From Inia geoffrensis (taxonomy: Eukaryota; Chordata; Mammalia; Artiodactyla; Iniidae): a stretch of DNA of 64,000 bases. The translations under genes were made by a program, and so were the position numbers. The notes beneath the pieces were generated by a model. That model did no database searches. It was not told the DNA's origin and saw only the letters and a program-made list of their open reading frames with translations. The stretch covers positions 119,180,315 through 119,244,314 of the forward strand of contig CM070900.1 in assembly GCA_036417435.1 (NCBI GenBank), read 5' to 3'. Below, piece after piece: positions 1 through 10,477 of this stretch. The first letter of the stretch is position 1; each line of letters starts with the position of its first letter.

Positions 1-109
1 TAATTTTTTTTAATTTAAAAAATAAAAATTGTTTAATTTTAACCATATCAATAATTAAATATAAATGATATAAGGCCACAGTAAAAGTAGGGATAGTTGG
101 GTTAGAAAC

Positions 110-884
110 AAAGCAATAAATTTTTATATGCTCTCTAAAAGAAATCCACTTAAATATAAAAACACAGCTAGGTTAAAATAAAGGGATATAAAATGATATA
201 CCATTATAACACTGTTCGAAAGATAGAATGTCTACATTAATGTCAGTAGATTTCAAAGAAAAGAATATTATTAGAAAATTTTAAAAGGATATTTTTAATA
301 AAGAAATAAATGTATTAATATATCGTAGCAGTCATCGTTTTTAAGCATCCCGAATATTTATGCACCTAATAACACATGTTCTAAATATGTGAAGGAAATA
401 AAGATAAAACTTGAAGGAGAAATAGACAAATCCACAATTACAGTTAGAAATTTCAATGTCCCTTATTCCACAGTTAATCAAACAAGTCAGCAAAATCAGT
501 GAATATGCATAATGTTGAACAAAACTATTAACAAAATTAACCCAATTGACATTTAATTAAGAGTCTACTCAGTAATAGCAGAGTACACATTTTTTACAGG
601 TGACCATAGCACATACACCAAGACAGTTTATATTCTGGGCTTTAAAACAAGTTTCAATGAATCTAAAATAATTTCATATAAAACATGTTCTGTGACCATA
701 ATAAAATCAAACTTTAAATCAGTAATAGAAATATATCTGGGAATTTCAAAAAGTTTGGAAACAATATATCAAACACTTAAATAACCATCGTATCTAAAAA
801 GAAATCAAAAATTAAATTAGAAAGTATTTTGAACTGAACAAAAATAAAATCTCAACATATTAAAATTCGGGAGATCCAGCTAAA
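110..884 (+). pseudogene. Old L1 (L1M-type) ORF2 fragment, endonuclease part
   Basis: Decayed ORF2 of an ancient L1, first half. Around 359-460 the DNA still reads like the L1 endonuclease stretch that encodes 'YAP..', followed by 'GEIDKSTI' and the start of the domain's aspartate motif. The frame is broken by many stops. The segment stops at an L1 3' end inserted on the opposite strand and resumes at about 1501 in register, so the two parts are one element. Subfamily is not assignable by eye; the divergence suggests a pre-cetacean L1M. Confidence 0.75.
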
Positions 885-894
885 GCACTACTTT

Positions 895-1490
895 TTAAAA
901 AAATTTTATTAGTATAGTTGATTTACAATGTTGTGTTAGTTTTGGGTATACAACAAAGTGAATCAATTATACATATCCATATATCCACTCTTTTAGATTC
1001 CTTTCCAATACAGGTCTTTACAGAGTATTGGGTAGAGTTCCCTGTGCTATACAGTAGGTCCTTATTAGTTATCTGTTTTATATATAGTAGTGTGTATGTG
1101 TCAATCCCAAATCTCCCAACTTATCCCTCCCCCTGACCCCCTGGTAACCACAAATTTGTCTTCTACATTCTTAACTCTATTTCTGTTTTGTGGGTAAGTT
1201 CATTTATACCCTATTTTAAAATTCCACATATAAGCGATATCATATGATATTTGTCTTTCTCTGTCTGACTGTCATACTTCACTCAGTATGACAATCTCTA
1301 GGTCCATCCATGTTGCTGCAAATTACATTATTCCATTCCTTTTTATGGCTGAGTAATACCCCATTGTATATATGTACCACATCTTCTTTATCCATTCCTC
1401 TGTCATTGGACATTTAGGTTGCTTCCATGTCCTGGTTTTTGTAAATAGTGCCGCAATGAACATTGGGATGCATGTATCTAGGGAGATATA
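895..1490 (-). mobile_element. L1 3' end, 5'-truncated, nested in older L1
   Basis: On the minus strand this is the last part of L1 ORF2 plus the 3' UTR. The + strand starts with a short T/A-rich tail (about 894-908) and continues with the antisense of a cetartiodactyl L1 3' UTR ('gttgatttacaatgttgtg'). It ends in antisense ORF2 C-terminal sequence ('atggctgagtaatacccc'). Imperfect target-site copies flank it, gcactacttt at 885-894 and acactatctt at 1491-1500 (7 of 10 match). It is about 600 bp long and has no coding capacity. Confidence 0.75.
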
Positions 1491-1500
1491 ACACTATCTT

Positions 1501-3260
1501 CCTATATTTGAAGAAAAGAAAGTCCTCAAATCAAACATCCCAGATTTCACATTAAGAGTCTAGGAAATGATGGGCAAATTAAACCAGAAGTAAGCAAAAG
1601 AAAGGAAATGATAAAGATCAGAGTGGAAATCAATGAAATAGAAAACAAAGAATAGAGAAAGAGAATAAAACCAAAAGCAGATTCTTTAAGCAAATCAGAA
1701 AGATTAATAAAAACTTTAGCCAGACTGATCAAGAAAAAAAGAGAATAGTCAAATTAGCAATAGTAGAAATGAGGGAGGTTACAACATCACAGATTTTCTA
1801 GATATCAAAAGGAAAATAAGGGGATATTATGAACAATCAAGTCAATAAACTAGATACTAGTGAAATTGACAATTTCTTTGAAAAACATAGACTATGAAAA
1901 CTCACTTAAGAAGAAATAACCTGAGTGTTCCTATATCTATAAAACAAACAATTTTTTATTTACAAACTATTCCACAAAGAAAACTCCAGGCCAAATTTTA
2001 TTCCAGAAAATTGAGGACTAGACATACTTCCTGATAAATTCTATGAGGCAGGCATTGGCTTGATACCAATAGTAAAGTAAAAGGACATTACCTAAAAGGA
2101 AAACTATAAATTTAAATGCCTCAGGTCTATAGATGCATTTTAAAAAGTATGCTAACCAATGATACATAGAAGTATAAAATATGACCAAGTTCTCTTTCCC
2201 CCAAGAATGCAAAGTTGTTTTACTATAACAAATAAATTTTGAATAATCAACAGACACAGAAAAAACAAATTTTACTACATTGAACAACCACATCAGATTA
2301 AACTTGAGTTTTTTTATTAACCTGATTAACAACATCTACCAAAAAAATACAAAGAATATCATTCTGAAGTGTGAGAATCAAAGTATGTTTTTCCTTTAAT
2401 ATCAGGATCAACATGCCTATTTCTGCACTCATCACTTGTATATAGCATCATACTAGAGAGTCTAATGAATATAAGGCAAGATAAAGGATAGTAGCTTCCA
2501 GATTTAAAAAAAAAAGTAAAAATTCTTTTATTTGAAGATGATATGATCATATATGTGAAAATCCTACAATGTCCATAAAGAAGATTCCAGGATTTATAAG
2601 TGAGTTTAACTAATTTTTAGGAAAAGAGATCAACTGTATTTTTATATACTAACAATCTGACATTAAAATTAAAACTGAAAAACCATTAACAATTGAATTA
2701 AATGAGATATTTGTCAGTAAATCTCATAAAAGATGTGCATCATATAATACTAAAAACTACAAAGTATAGCTGAGAAAAATTAAAGCTCTAAATAAAGAGA
2801 TTTACCATGATTATTGATAAATGATCCAATATTGAAGATATCAATTCTTTACAAAATAATGTATAGATTCAAAGCAACTGAAATCAAAATTCAGTATTTT
2901 TAGTAGAAGTTTTAAAATTTATCCTAAAATTCATACAGAAGAGAAATTACCTGCTGTCGTCAAAATATCTTTTAAATACAAGATGAAATTTGGAGGACCT
3001 ACACTGTTGTATTTCAAGATTATCATAATATACAACGTTTTATTGGCATTAAAGATAGGCAAAGAGATGAATGAGAGGAACTGAGCCCACCTAGTCATAC
3101 TTCACTGAGAATATCGAAGTAATTAGAAAGAAAATATACTAGTGAGCTTGACTCTGAAGTTAAAATTTCATGTACGGGTGAATGAAGGAAGCTAAGGGAT
3201 ACAGACATAGGTGCAATATCAAAGATATAAGAGAACCTGATTTGATCTTGAAATGTTGAT
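1501..3260 (+). pseudogene. Old L1 (L1M-type) ORF2 fragment, RT and C-terminal part
   Basis: Second half of the ancient ORF2. The segment 1560-1740 corresponds to the region between endonuclease and reverse transcriptase, and still reads roughly 'RKEMIKIRVEINEIENK' and 'LARLIKKK'. The segment 2850-3100 matches the post-RT part (antisense-free 'IKGNLLLS'-like and 'gatgaatgag..gaactgagccca'). Frames are broken throughout. Similarity fades after about 3110, and the end is placed near 3260 by impression only. Confidence 0.65.
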
Positions 3261-3269
3261 ATAGACTAC

Positions 3270-4118
3270 GTGATGGAAAAAAAAATTTTTTTTTTAACTA
3301 GCCAACATCCTCGACCTATTTTTGGATAACACATTTCATTGATTTTGCTGAAATTATGTATCTCCTTGCCCTCCGCTCCCCTATTAAGTCAAAGGGTGTG
3401 TCTGTGATCCAGGATTATAATGGAATTCTCTCTTTGGGGAATTCGTCTCTCATGTTGGAAAGTCCAGAAGAAAAAATAGGTAAAGCTAATCCCCTCTAAT
3501 GCTCAAACACTAAAGATATTACCCATTAATTCCTGCTACCAACTTTCTAAAATTACTTTGATTCCTGTGCTTTCAAAAGTCTGCTTCTTCGGATTTTGCT
3601 CCAATTCTTTGAAGTAATATTCGTTTTTTTTCTTTTATTTTTGCTACTTTTATCAGATTCAGTTTCTGTTGCTTAAAGACAAAGAATCACAACTGTTGCA
3701 AGGTGTTAATTGTATTTCTTGGTGAAAATATTAAAATACACAGAAATGTAGGTCAGGACCCAGAGAAAATGTTTTGTGTGAAGATACAGATTTGGGAATC
3801 ATATAAAGGGACTGAGTGAGATTTCCAATAGAGAAAAAAAAAAGTATAAAATAAAATTTTGGAAACATGCCCAAAATATAAGTGCTTGACAAGTTATTAA
3901 AATCAAGCAACTTAACATATAAGTGCATGATATACTATATGTTAACAGCAGAATTAACCTTATGTTTCATTAAAACTGAACAATCTTCTGGAATCATAGA
4001 TATCTTGACTAAATAGGCATTCATTTAGCCTAACTAAAAGCAGGTGATAGAAAAACTTGACTCTGAACATACACAGAAACTGCTTCTCCAAACCTTAGAG
4101 ACACACATAATCTTTATA
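3270..4118. other. Unassigned AT-rich stretch
   Basis: No gene or recognisable repeat was found. The stretch contains short poly-T and poly-A runs (3283-3294, 3835-3843) and only short chance ORFs. Confidence 0.5.
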
Positions 4119-4130
4119 TTGTCCCCCATT

Positions 4131-4342
4131 TTTTTTTTTTTTTTTTTTTCCCGGTACGCGGGCCTCTCGCTATTGTGGCCTCTCCCGTTGAGGAGCACAG
4201 GCTCCGGATGCGCAGGCTCAGCGGCCATGGCTCATGGGCCCAGCCGCTCCGCGGCATGTGGGATCCTCTTGGACCGGGGCACGAACCCGTGTCCCCTGCA
4301 TCAGCAGGTGGACTCCCAACCACTGCGCCATCAGGGAAGCCC
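4131..4342 (-). mobile_element. CHR-type SINE (cetacean, tRNA-derived)
   Basis: Full-length SINE in antisense: a 20-nt poly-T tail at the left and the head ('gggcttccctgatgg' on the minus strand) at the right. The flanking target-site duplication is perfect, ttgtcccccatttt at 4119-4132 and 4343-4356. The body is GC-rich in an AT-rich setting. The head derives from a tRNA gene and carries a B-box-like 'ggttcgtgcc' on the minus strand. It is non-autonomous and mobilised by L1 enzymes. Confidence 0.93.
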
Positions 4343-4434
4343 TTGTCCCCCATTTTAAAGAAAACAGGTGGCATATGCTCTGTGTAGATGTACAATGAGA
4401 TCTCTTGGTAGTCTATTTTTGAACACCGTATTTT

Positions 4435-4636
4435 TTGTGTGTGTGTGGTACGCGGGCCTCTCACTGTTGTGGCCTCTCCTGTTGCGGGACACAGGCTCCG
4501 GACGCGCAGGTTCCCCGGCTGTGGCTCAGGGGCCTAGCCGCTCCACAGCATGTGGGATCTTCCCGGACCGGAGCACGGGACTGTGTCCCCTGCATCGGCA
4601 GGCGGACTCTCAGCCACTGCACCACCAGGGAAGCCC
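4435..4636 (-). mobile_element. CHR-type SINE with GT-rich tail
   Basis: Second antisense SINE of the same family, about 80 bp beyond the first duplication. Target-site copies are tgaacaccgtattt at 4420-4433 and tgaacactgtttta at 4637-4650. On the + strand the expected poly-T tail is instead 'tttttt' followed by a (GT) run, so the poly-A tail has mutated to a CA microsatellite. Older than its neighbour judging by substitutions in the body. Confidence 0.92.
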
Positions 4637-4650
4637 TGAACACTGTTTTA

Positions 4651-5590
4651 TTCTTTTATGCCTTTTAAAACACAACAAACATCAAAACCACACGATAAAG
4701 CTGAAGCTTCTCAGAAAAGGTAATTTGAGAGAATGATAATATTGTTAATGTGTAAGTTAATTTTCACTTGTAATTTGAGACATCAGTCTCTGCTAACAAC
4801 TATGTACTTTTTTCTCCTTCAAAATTTTGCTTTTCACTTACATAGCATCAAAAACAAAGAAACAAAAAAACAAAAAAAAAACATAACTAAATCAATCTAG
4901 GCAGGGTATCAGAGCCTTCTCAATTTCAAAAATGCAATTTAAATCCCATTACTTTTTGGCAGGCTACTAAAGTGCCATGATGCAAAGAATTCTACTAGTT
5001 ATTTAGGATTGCCAGATTATGTTTTATCAACATTCCATAAAATCCAGTCGATATCAAACAAATATTTTGTTTTTTATAGCCCTTATTATTTATAAGATTT
5101 TTGAGTTGTTGTCATTTTTAATGCCCTAGTACATTGCAAAATATTTTTCCCTTATTTCTTCCCACTATCTTTGAAAGTTCCACATATTGCTGCTATAATA
5201 TGCCATTCATTACAGGCACCTCAATCACTTTCAGTTACTTTTAATGTGATAAAATTCTGTGTTATGGAGTTCTTAAAGTGTTTAATATGGCATCATTCAG
5301 CTAAGTTAAATACCCTCAGGTAACATTAATTATTTGATTTAAACCTGCAGAACAAAGACACTTAGATGAAGTTTAGATTAAGAATTGCAGTTCAGCTAAT
5401 TTACTCACGTCCTCACATAGGGAGGAGGGAGCTGTTGGAGATACTGAGAGAGTAGACAGAGGAAGTAGAAAATGTAAAGGTATCAGCTTCTTGAATGATA
5501 AAGAGCAAAGATGTTGCTATATTTTCCATTTTATTTATGAATTACTCCAGAATTACTTTGATTTTATTATTTTAAGACAGACTTCAATGA
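4651..5590. other. Unassigned AT-rich stretch
   Basis: No gene or clear repeat. An A-rich tract lies at 4855-4882. No splice-site pair with an open frame stood out. Confidence 0.5.
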
Positions 5591-5597
5591 ATATGAA

Positions 5598-5735
5598 TAG
5601 TTAGCATTTATAAAGCCTTTCTATCTTTCAAGCACTTAGCTAATTAATCTTTAAAACACCCTTGTGAGGATAAGTATCATTATACCTTTTGACACATAAA
5701 GAAACAGATACACAAAGAAAGGGTAAATGCTACAT
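5598..5735 (-). mobile_element. MIR fragment
   Basis: Reads as the antisense of MIR: 'catttataaagcctttct', then 'cacccttgtgaggataagt' and 'gacacataaagaaacagat'. These match the MIR consensus order (antisense of the 3' region, then the 'fall in counts/GAGGAAACTGAGG' region). It is strongly diverged, as expected for this ancient tRNA-derived SINE. Confidence 0.65.
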
Positions 5736-6713
5736 ATTCTATTTCACAAGCAATGGAATGAAAATATGAGAATCACAAATCTCAGATACAATGAGATCAT
5801 ACTCATTTTACTTGGCAATTATCATTTAATTCCCCATATTAAGTCAATAGCTACTTGCACTGTACTGCTATACAAAGAATGGTGCTTGCCATGGGCAGAG
5901 ACAAACAGCTCTTGCTTGGAGTACTGAAAAAAGAAGATGGCTTAATAATAGCAGCAGAGTAATTTAGACATTAGGGAAAATCACAAATATCAGTAGAGTT
6001 TTGTTTTTTTTTTTTCCTTTTTCTCTCCTGTACCAAAAGAAAGGAATTCAGCCTCAGTTTTTCTAGGACTTAGTCTCTCACCTGTGTTTTTACTCCCATT
6101 CCTCCATAGTCTCTCACCTGTGTTTTTATTCCTTCCTCTGGATCTCACCTTGCCATAGGCATTCCTGAATCTTTTCTTGACTTCAGTATTTGTTTTCCAA
6201 ATCCATGGTGCTTATACTTGTTCAGGTGACAGACTCCTGAATAAAATTATGTATTTTACAGATCACTACAATGCATTTATTTATCATCATTTTAATCTCA
6301 TTTTTCAAACTTGAAACCATTTTCCCTACAGGAAGTTTCATTCTATATGTAGGCAATTAAAACTGAAAAGAAGTCCTTAAACTATATTTGTTAAACACGA
6401 CCATTTACTTTTAGAATTTCTGGGAATTTTCTTGTTTTAATTGCCTTCCCTTCTTTGCAGATAAGTGATAGCTTGTGTCAAATACTTCAAAGACATCTAA
6501 GAAAAAAATTACAATTAGTGTCATTAATGATTAGGAAAGTAACTTGCTTAATGTTACAATTTTTATACTAACCCTATTATCACTTTTAAGTTTTGGAATA
6601 TGTTCCCTCTTGTAGGATATACCTGTTACGTTGGATAAAGACTTGCTAATCACTAACCTGAAAACACACACACACACAGATACAACTCTTCTAACCTAAA
6701 ATTCTATCAATTG
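5736..6713. other. Unassigned stretch with a small tandem duplication
   Basis: No gene recognised. It holds the 36-bp tandem duplication listed separately and a (CA)n microsatellite at 6664-6679. Confidence 0.5.
6071..6142. repeat. 36-bp tandem duplication, two copies
   Basis: The 22-mer starting 'tagtctctcacctgtg' occurs at 6071-6092 and again at 6107-6128 without mismatch. The remainder of each 36-bp unit is pyrimidine-rich and partly similar. No array extends beyond two copies. Confidence 0.85.
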
Positions 6714-6723
6714 TTTAATCTTT

Positions 6724-7648
6724 TAAAAATGTTTTTATTGGAGTATAATTGTTTTACAGTGTTATGTTAGTTTCTGCAGTACAATGAAGTAAATCAGCTA
6801 TATGTATACCTATATCCCCTCCCTCTTGGACCTTCCTCCCACCCCCCCATCCCACCCATCTAGGTCATCACAGAGCACTGAACTGAACTTCCTGTGCTTC
6901 ATAGCATATTGCTATCTATTTTACACATGATAGTGTATATATGTCAATCCTAATCTCCCAGTTGGTTCCACCCTCTCCTTCCCCCACTGTGTCCACCTGT
7001 CCCTTCTCTACATCTGCATCTCTATTCCTGCCCTGCAAATAGGTTGATCTCTACCATTTTTCTAGATCCCACATATATGCGTTAATATACAATATTTGCT
7101 TTTCTCTTTCTGGCTTACTTCACTCTGTATGACAGACTCTAGGTCCATCATATTTCTACAAATGACCCAATTTCGTTCCTCTTTATGGCTGAGTAATATT
7201 CCATTGTATATACATACCACATCTTTATCCATTCATCTGCCGTTGGACATTTAGGTTGTTTCCATGTCCTGGCTGTTGTAAACAGTGCTGCAGTGAACAT
7301 TGGGGTGCATGTGTCCTTTTGAATTATGGTTTTCTCAGGGTATATGCCCAGTAGTGGTATTGCTGGGTCGTATGGTAGTTCTATTTTTAGCTTTATAAGG
7401 AACCTCCATACTGTTCTCCATAGCGGCTGTAGCAATTCACATTCCCACCAGCAGTGCAAGAGGGTTCCCTTTCCTCCACACCCTCTCCAGCATTTATTGT
7501 TTGTAAATTTTTTTGTTGATGGCCATTCTGACTGGTGTGAGGTGATACCTCATTGTAGTTTTGATTTGCATTTCTCTAATAATTAGTGATGTTGAGCATC
7601 CTTTCATGTGCCCCTTGGCCATCTGTATGTCCTCCTTGGAGAGATAAT
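6724..7648 (-). mobile_element. L1 3' end, 5'-truncated
   Basis: Antisense L1 tail of about 925 bp: 3' UTR at the left ('ttttattggagtataattg') and ORF2 C-terminus at the right. Flanks carry an approximate target-site duplication, tttaatctttta from 6714 and tttaatctta at 7651-7660. The relatively well-kept coding part makes this younger than the L1M relics. Confidence 0.88.
7148..7459 (-). pseudogene. L1 ORF2 C-terminal fragment
   Basis: A 103-codon open stretch with typical L1 ORF2 C-terminal sequence: '[17 protein letters not shown]' followed by '[14 protein letters not shown]' and 'YTMEYYSAIKRNEI'. This is the cysteine-containing C-terminal region of ORF2p after the reverse transcriptase. 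No endonuclease or RT domain is present, so it has no retrotransposition activity. Confidence 0.88.
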
Positions 7649-7660
7649 TTTTTAATCTTA

Positions 7661-8104
7661 AATTACTATTTTATCATTCTTTTAATTAGTGCCCAGTAAT
7701 TTGAAAGATAAACCATTTTTGTTGCTGCTGTTTCTTTACCCCTTTTCAGTCTCTTGCAATCTGGTTTTGACTTTGTCTACTGAAAAATACTCTCAGGATA
7801 GCAAATGACAACTTTATAAAAAATTCAATGGCCTTATTCTCATTATACTCAAATTCTTTGTAGCATTTTGTGTTGTCTGATACAAACTGTTAAGTCTCCT
7901 CACATCTCACATTCCTTTCAGTCATCACATTCTGCTGTTCCTATTTCCATATTGGATTAATTTCTTCTTTTACAATCCCAAGACCTCTAACCTGCTTCAG
8001 ATATCAATTTCTCTTGGTTGAACTCTGAAATTGGCTTTTCAACTGACCTTGCAGCCTCCAGTTTGTTCTCATACCATATTAAAATCTACCCTCTCCCACA
8101 CCTG
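7661..8104. other. Unassigned stretch
   Basis: No gene recognised. Pyrimidine-rich on the + strand, possibly ancient LINE sequence leading into the MIR, but no anchor was seen. Confidence 0.4.
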
Positions 8105-8298
8105 GAGGCTGTATAACATAGTGGTCAGAACTCAAACTCTGGACATATTCCTGATTTGAATCCTGGCCGAGTCATTTACTAGCTGCTTGTCTATTCCATT
8201 GATTTCCTCAACTTAAAATGTTGATGCATGTGAAAAATCCCATAAAACTACAGTAGCCATTCTAAGAACTCAGTGGGTGATTGCTAATATTATTCTGA
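8105..8298 (+). mobile_element. MIR element
   Basis: Sense MIR: 'taacatagtggtcagaact' then 'caaactctgga', 'ttgaatcctggcc' (tRNA B-box region) and 'catttactagctgc'. The order matches the MIR core. The 3' part after 8215 is degraded. Confidence 0.8.
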
Positions 8299-8603
8299 CT
8301 GTATAATTTTTTAAAAACCCAAGCCTGAATATGTGCATTCAACTGCTTTAAATTTTTCAAATACTGATGTTTCTGTTTCTTTTGCTGTATTGTGTTTTAG
8401 TTTACTATTACAGATTCTTCCTTCTTAGTTTGTTAATTTATCATCTACCACAACTGCAACCCAGAAATATTATCACTCACTCAATATAACTTTTCCTTTC
8501 CTCTGTCATGTATTTTTTCTTGACTATATTTGTGCCAGATATTCCTTTCCTCCATCTCTGCATGTCAGAAAATGTTAACTGTATTCTGGGGTGCAGATAA
8601 TAA

Positions 8604-8832
8604 TGTTACCTTCTCTGTGAAATTTACCCTGAACTAAGCCATAATGTATTTCTCCATTGACTGCATTGCCTTAGCACTTTTTGTTACTCCTTTGGTTCAT
8701 CTCTCCTAATTAAGAGTTAAATCCTTGGGGGCATACAAATTGTTTATTGAAATTACATCCTCTACAGTGTTTGCTAAACAATACTAGGTACATAGTACAT
8801 AGTAGGTGCTCAATTTCTAATATATTAATGAA
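8604..8832 (+). mobile_element. L2 3' end
   Basis: Sense orientation of the L2 3' region. The segments 'tgaaatttaccctgaact', 'ttagcactttttgttactc' and 'gttaaatccttgggggca' are followed by the diagnostic end 'catagtaggtgctcaattt' near 8797-8815. Heavily diverged, consistent with an old LINE. Confidence 0.75.
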
Positions 8833-8844
8833 AACCATATACTC

Positions 8845-9872
8845 CTTTGTACCCTAGGGATGATAACAATATTTTCAAGCCGCTGAATTGATATATTAGT
8901 GGTTAAAATAAAAGAGGAATGAAAAAGCAGAAACAGAATATGCTTTGTTGTATTTCTGTTTTTCCGTATTAATAATTCTTTGAATCCACAACAATATAAA
9001 TGACAGTAATACTCTTTTCTTTAGTTTTAACATGCATTTAAAAAACACCACCATAATTACGCTTATTTTTCTAATATTTTTCTAATATTTAACATTTATT
9101 TTTCTAATATTTAATCATATTGAGAAAATAAAAGTAACATTTGATTCTATGTAAAGTTATCTGTTTATGAATAAAAATCACTGATGAATATTTAACTATT
9201 CTTCCCAGAGGCATTAAATTAATTTCATTGATAATTTAAAAAAATATTTTCATATTAGCTTTCCTTTCAAGTGTTAATTAGTTCTGAATTATAGTGAGGT
9301 GAAAAAATGATAGTTTCATTTAGAAAGACCTGATTAAACTCCCAAGACAACAAATTCAAAAGAGTCCATTTTCTTCCAGGTTAGAATTTAAAATAATTTT
9401 TCTGATATGTTTTACATTTACACTTTTAAACATAAATTATATTTTAAGTAGGTAATATATGTATGCTATATAATTATTATATAAGGGATATGCAATAATA
9501 ATTATATCTTTCTCTGAGCCCCTAGTATCCATACAGAATAAATAACTGTAGTCATATCATTTACCGTCTTTGAGGTTTATGCTAATACAAGAACATCATA
9601 CAACATGAATACACTTTATATCTCTAAATCCATGTATTATTATGTAACATTTTCCAACTAGAAGATCTTGCTCTAAATTTAGAAAAAGTCTTCTAAAAAT
9701 GTACTAAATTAACTATCTTATTGACCACTTATTATGATTATTTATGGTTGTATATCCCACCTAACGAGGTTTTGGTAGCTTAAAATATTTTAAAATATCC
9801 AATAAGATTAAAATAGTACTTTAATTGAGAAAGATTTAAGAAAGATCAAAGAAAATAAGGTCCAGGAAAACA
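8845..9872. other. AT-rich stretch, no gene
   Basis: Very AT-rich. At 9062-9115 the motif 'tttttctaatattt' recurs three times, a short degenerate tandem repeat. Nothing else was identified. Confidence 0.5.
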
Positions 9873-10477
9873 CTATCCTGCAGGGGTCTCCAACCCCTGG
9901 ACCACAGACCGGTAGCGGTCCCTGGCCTGTTAGGAACTGGGTCGCACAGCAGGAGGTGAAAGGCAGGTGAGGGAGCAAAGCTCCCTATCATTCTCATTAC
10001 CGCCTGAGCTCCACCTCCTGTCAGATCAGCAGTGACATTAGATTCTCATAGGAGCACAAACCCTACTGTGAACTGCACATGCAAACGATCTATGTTGCCT
10101 GCTCCTTATGAGAATCTAATGCCTGATGATCTGAGGTGGAGCTGAGACAGTGCAGTGATGCTAGCGCTGGGGAGCGGCTGCAAATACAGATTATCATTAG
10201 CAGAGAGGTTTGACTACACAGAGACAATAGTAAATTGCTTGCAAACTAATATCAAAACCCTAACAGTAAGTGGCAAGTGACAATTAAACTGCATCTAGTA
10301 GCAGGCTTTATAGTGGCAAGTGAGGTGGCATGTTTTAAGTCTGAATCCAACACTTACGTTAGTCCGTGCACGGCCTGCCCATTATTTTGTTTACCACTTC
10401 CGTCCACTCCTCTTTTCCTCACTGCACACTTGTCTCAGTCACTGTTTTGGTAAGCCCACAAACTAACCCTAGACGAA

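Noticed and set aside
4034..4736. Several overlapping ORFs of 60-122 codons on both strands.
   Set aside because: They lie in the two SINEs; GC-rich SINE bodies are open in many frames and are not genes.
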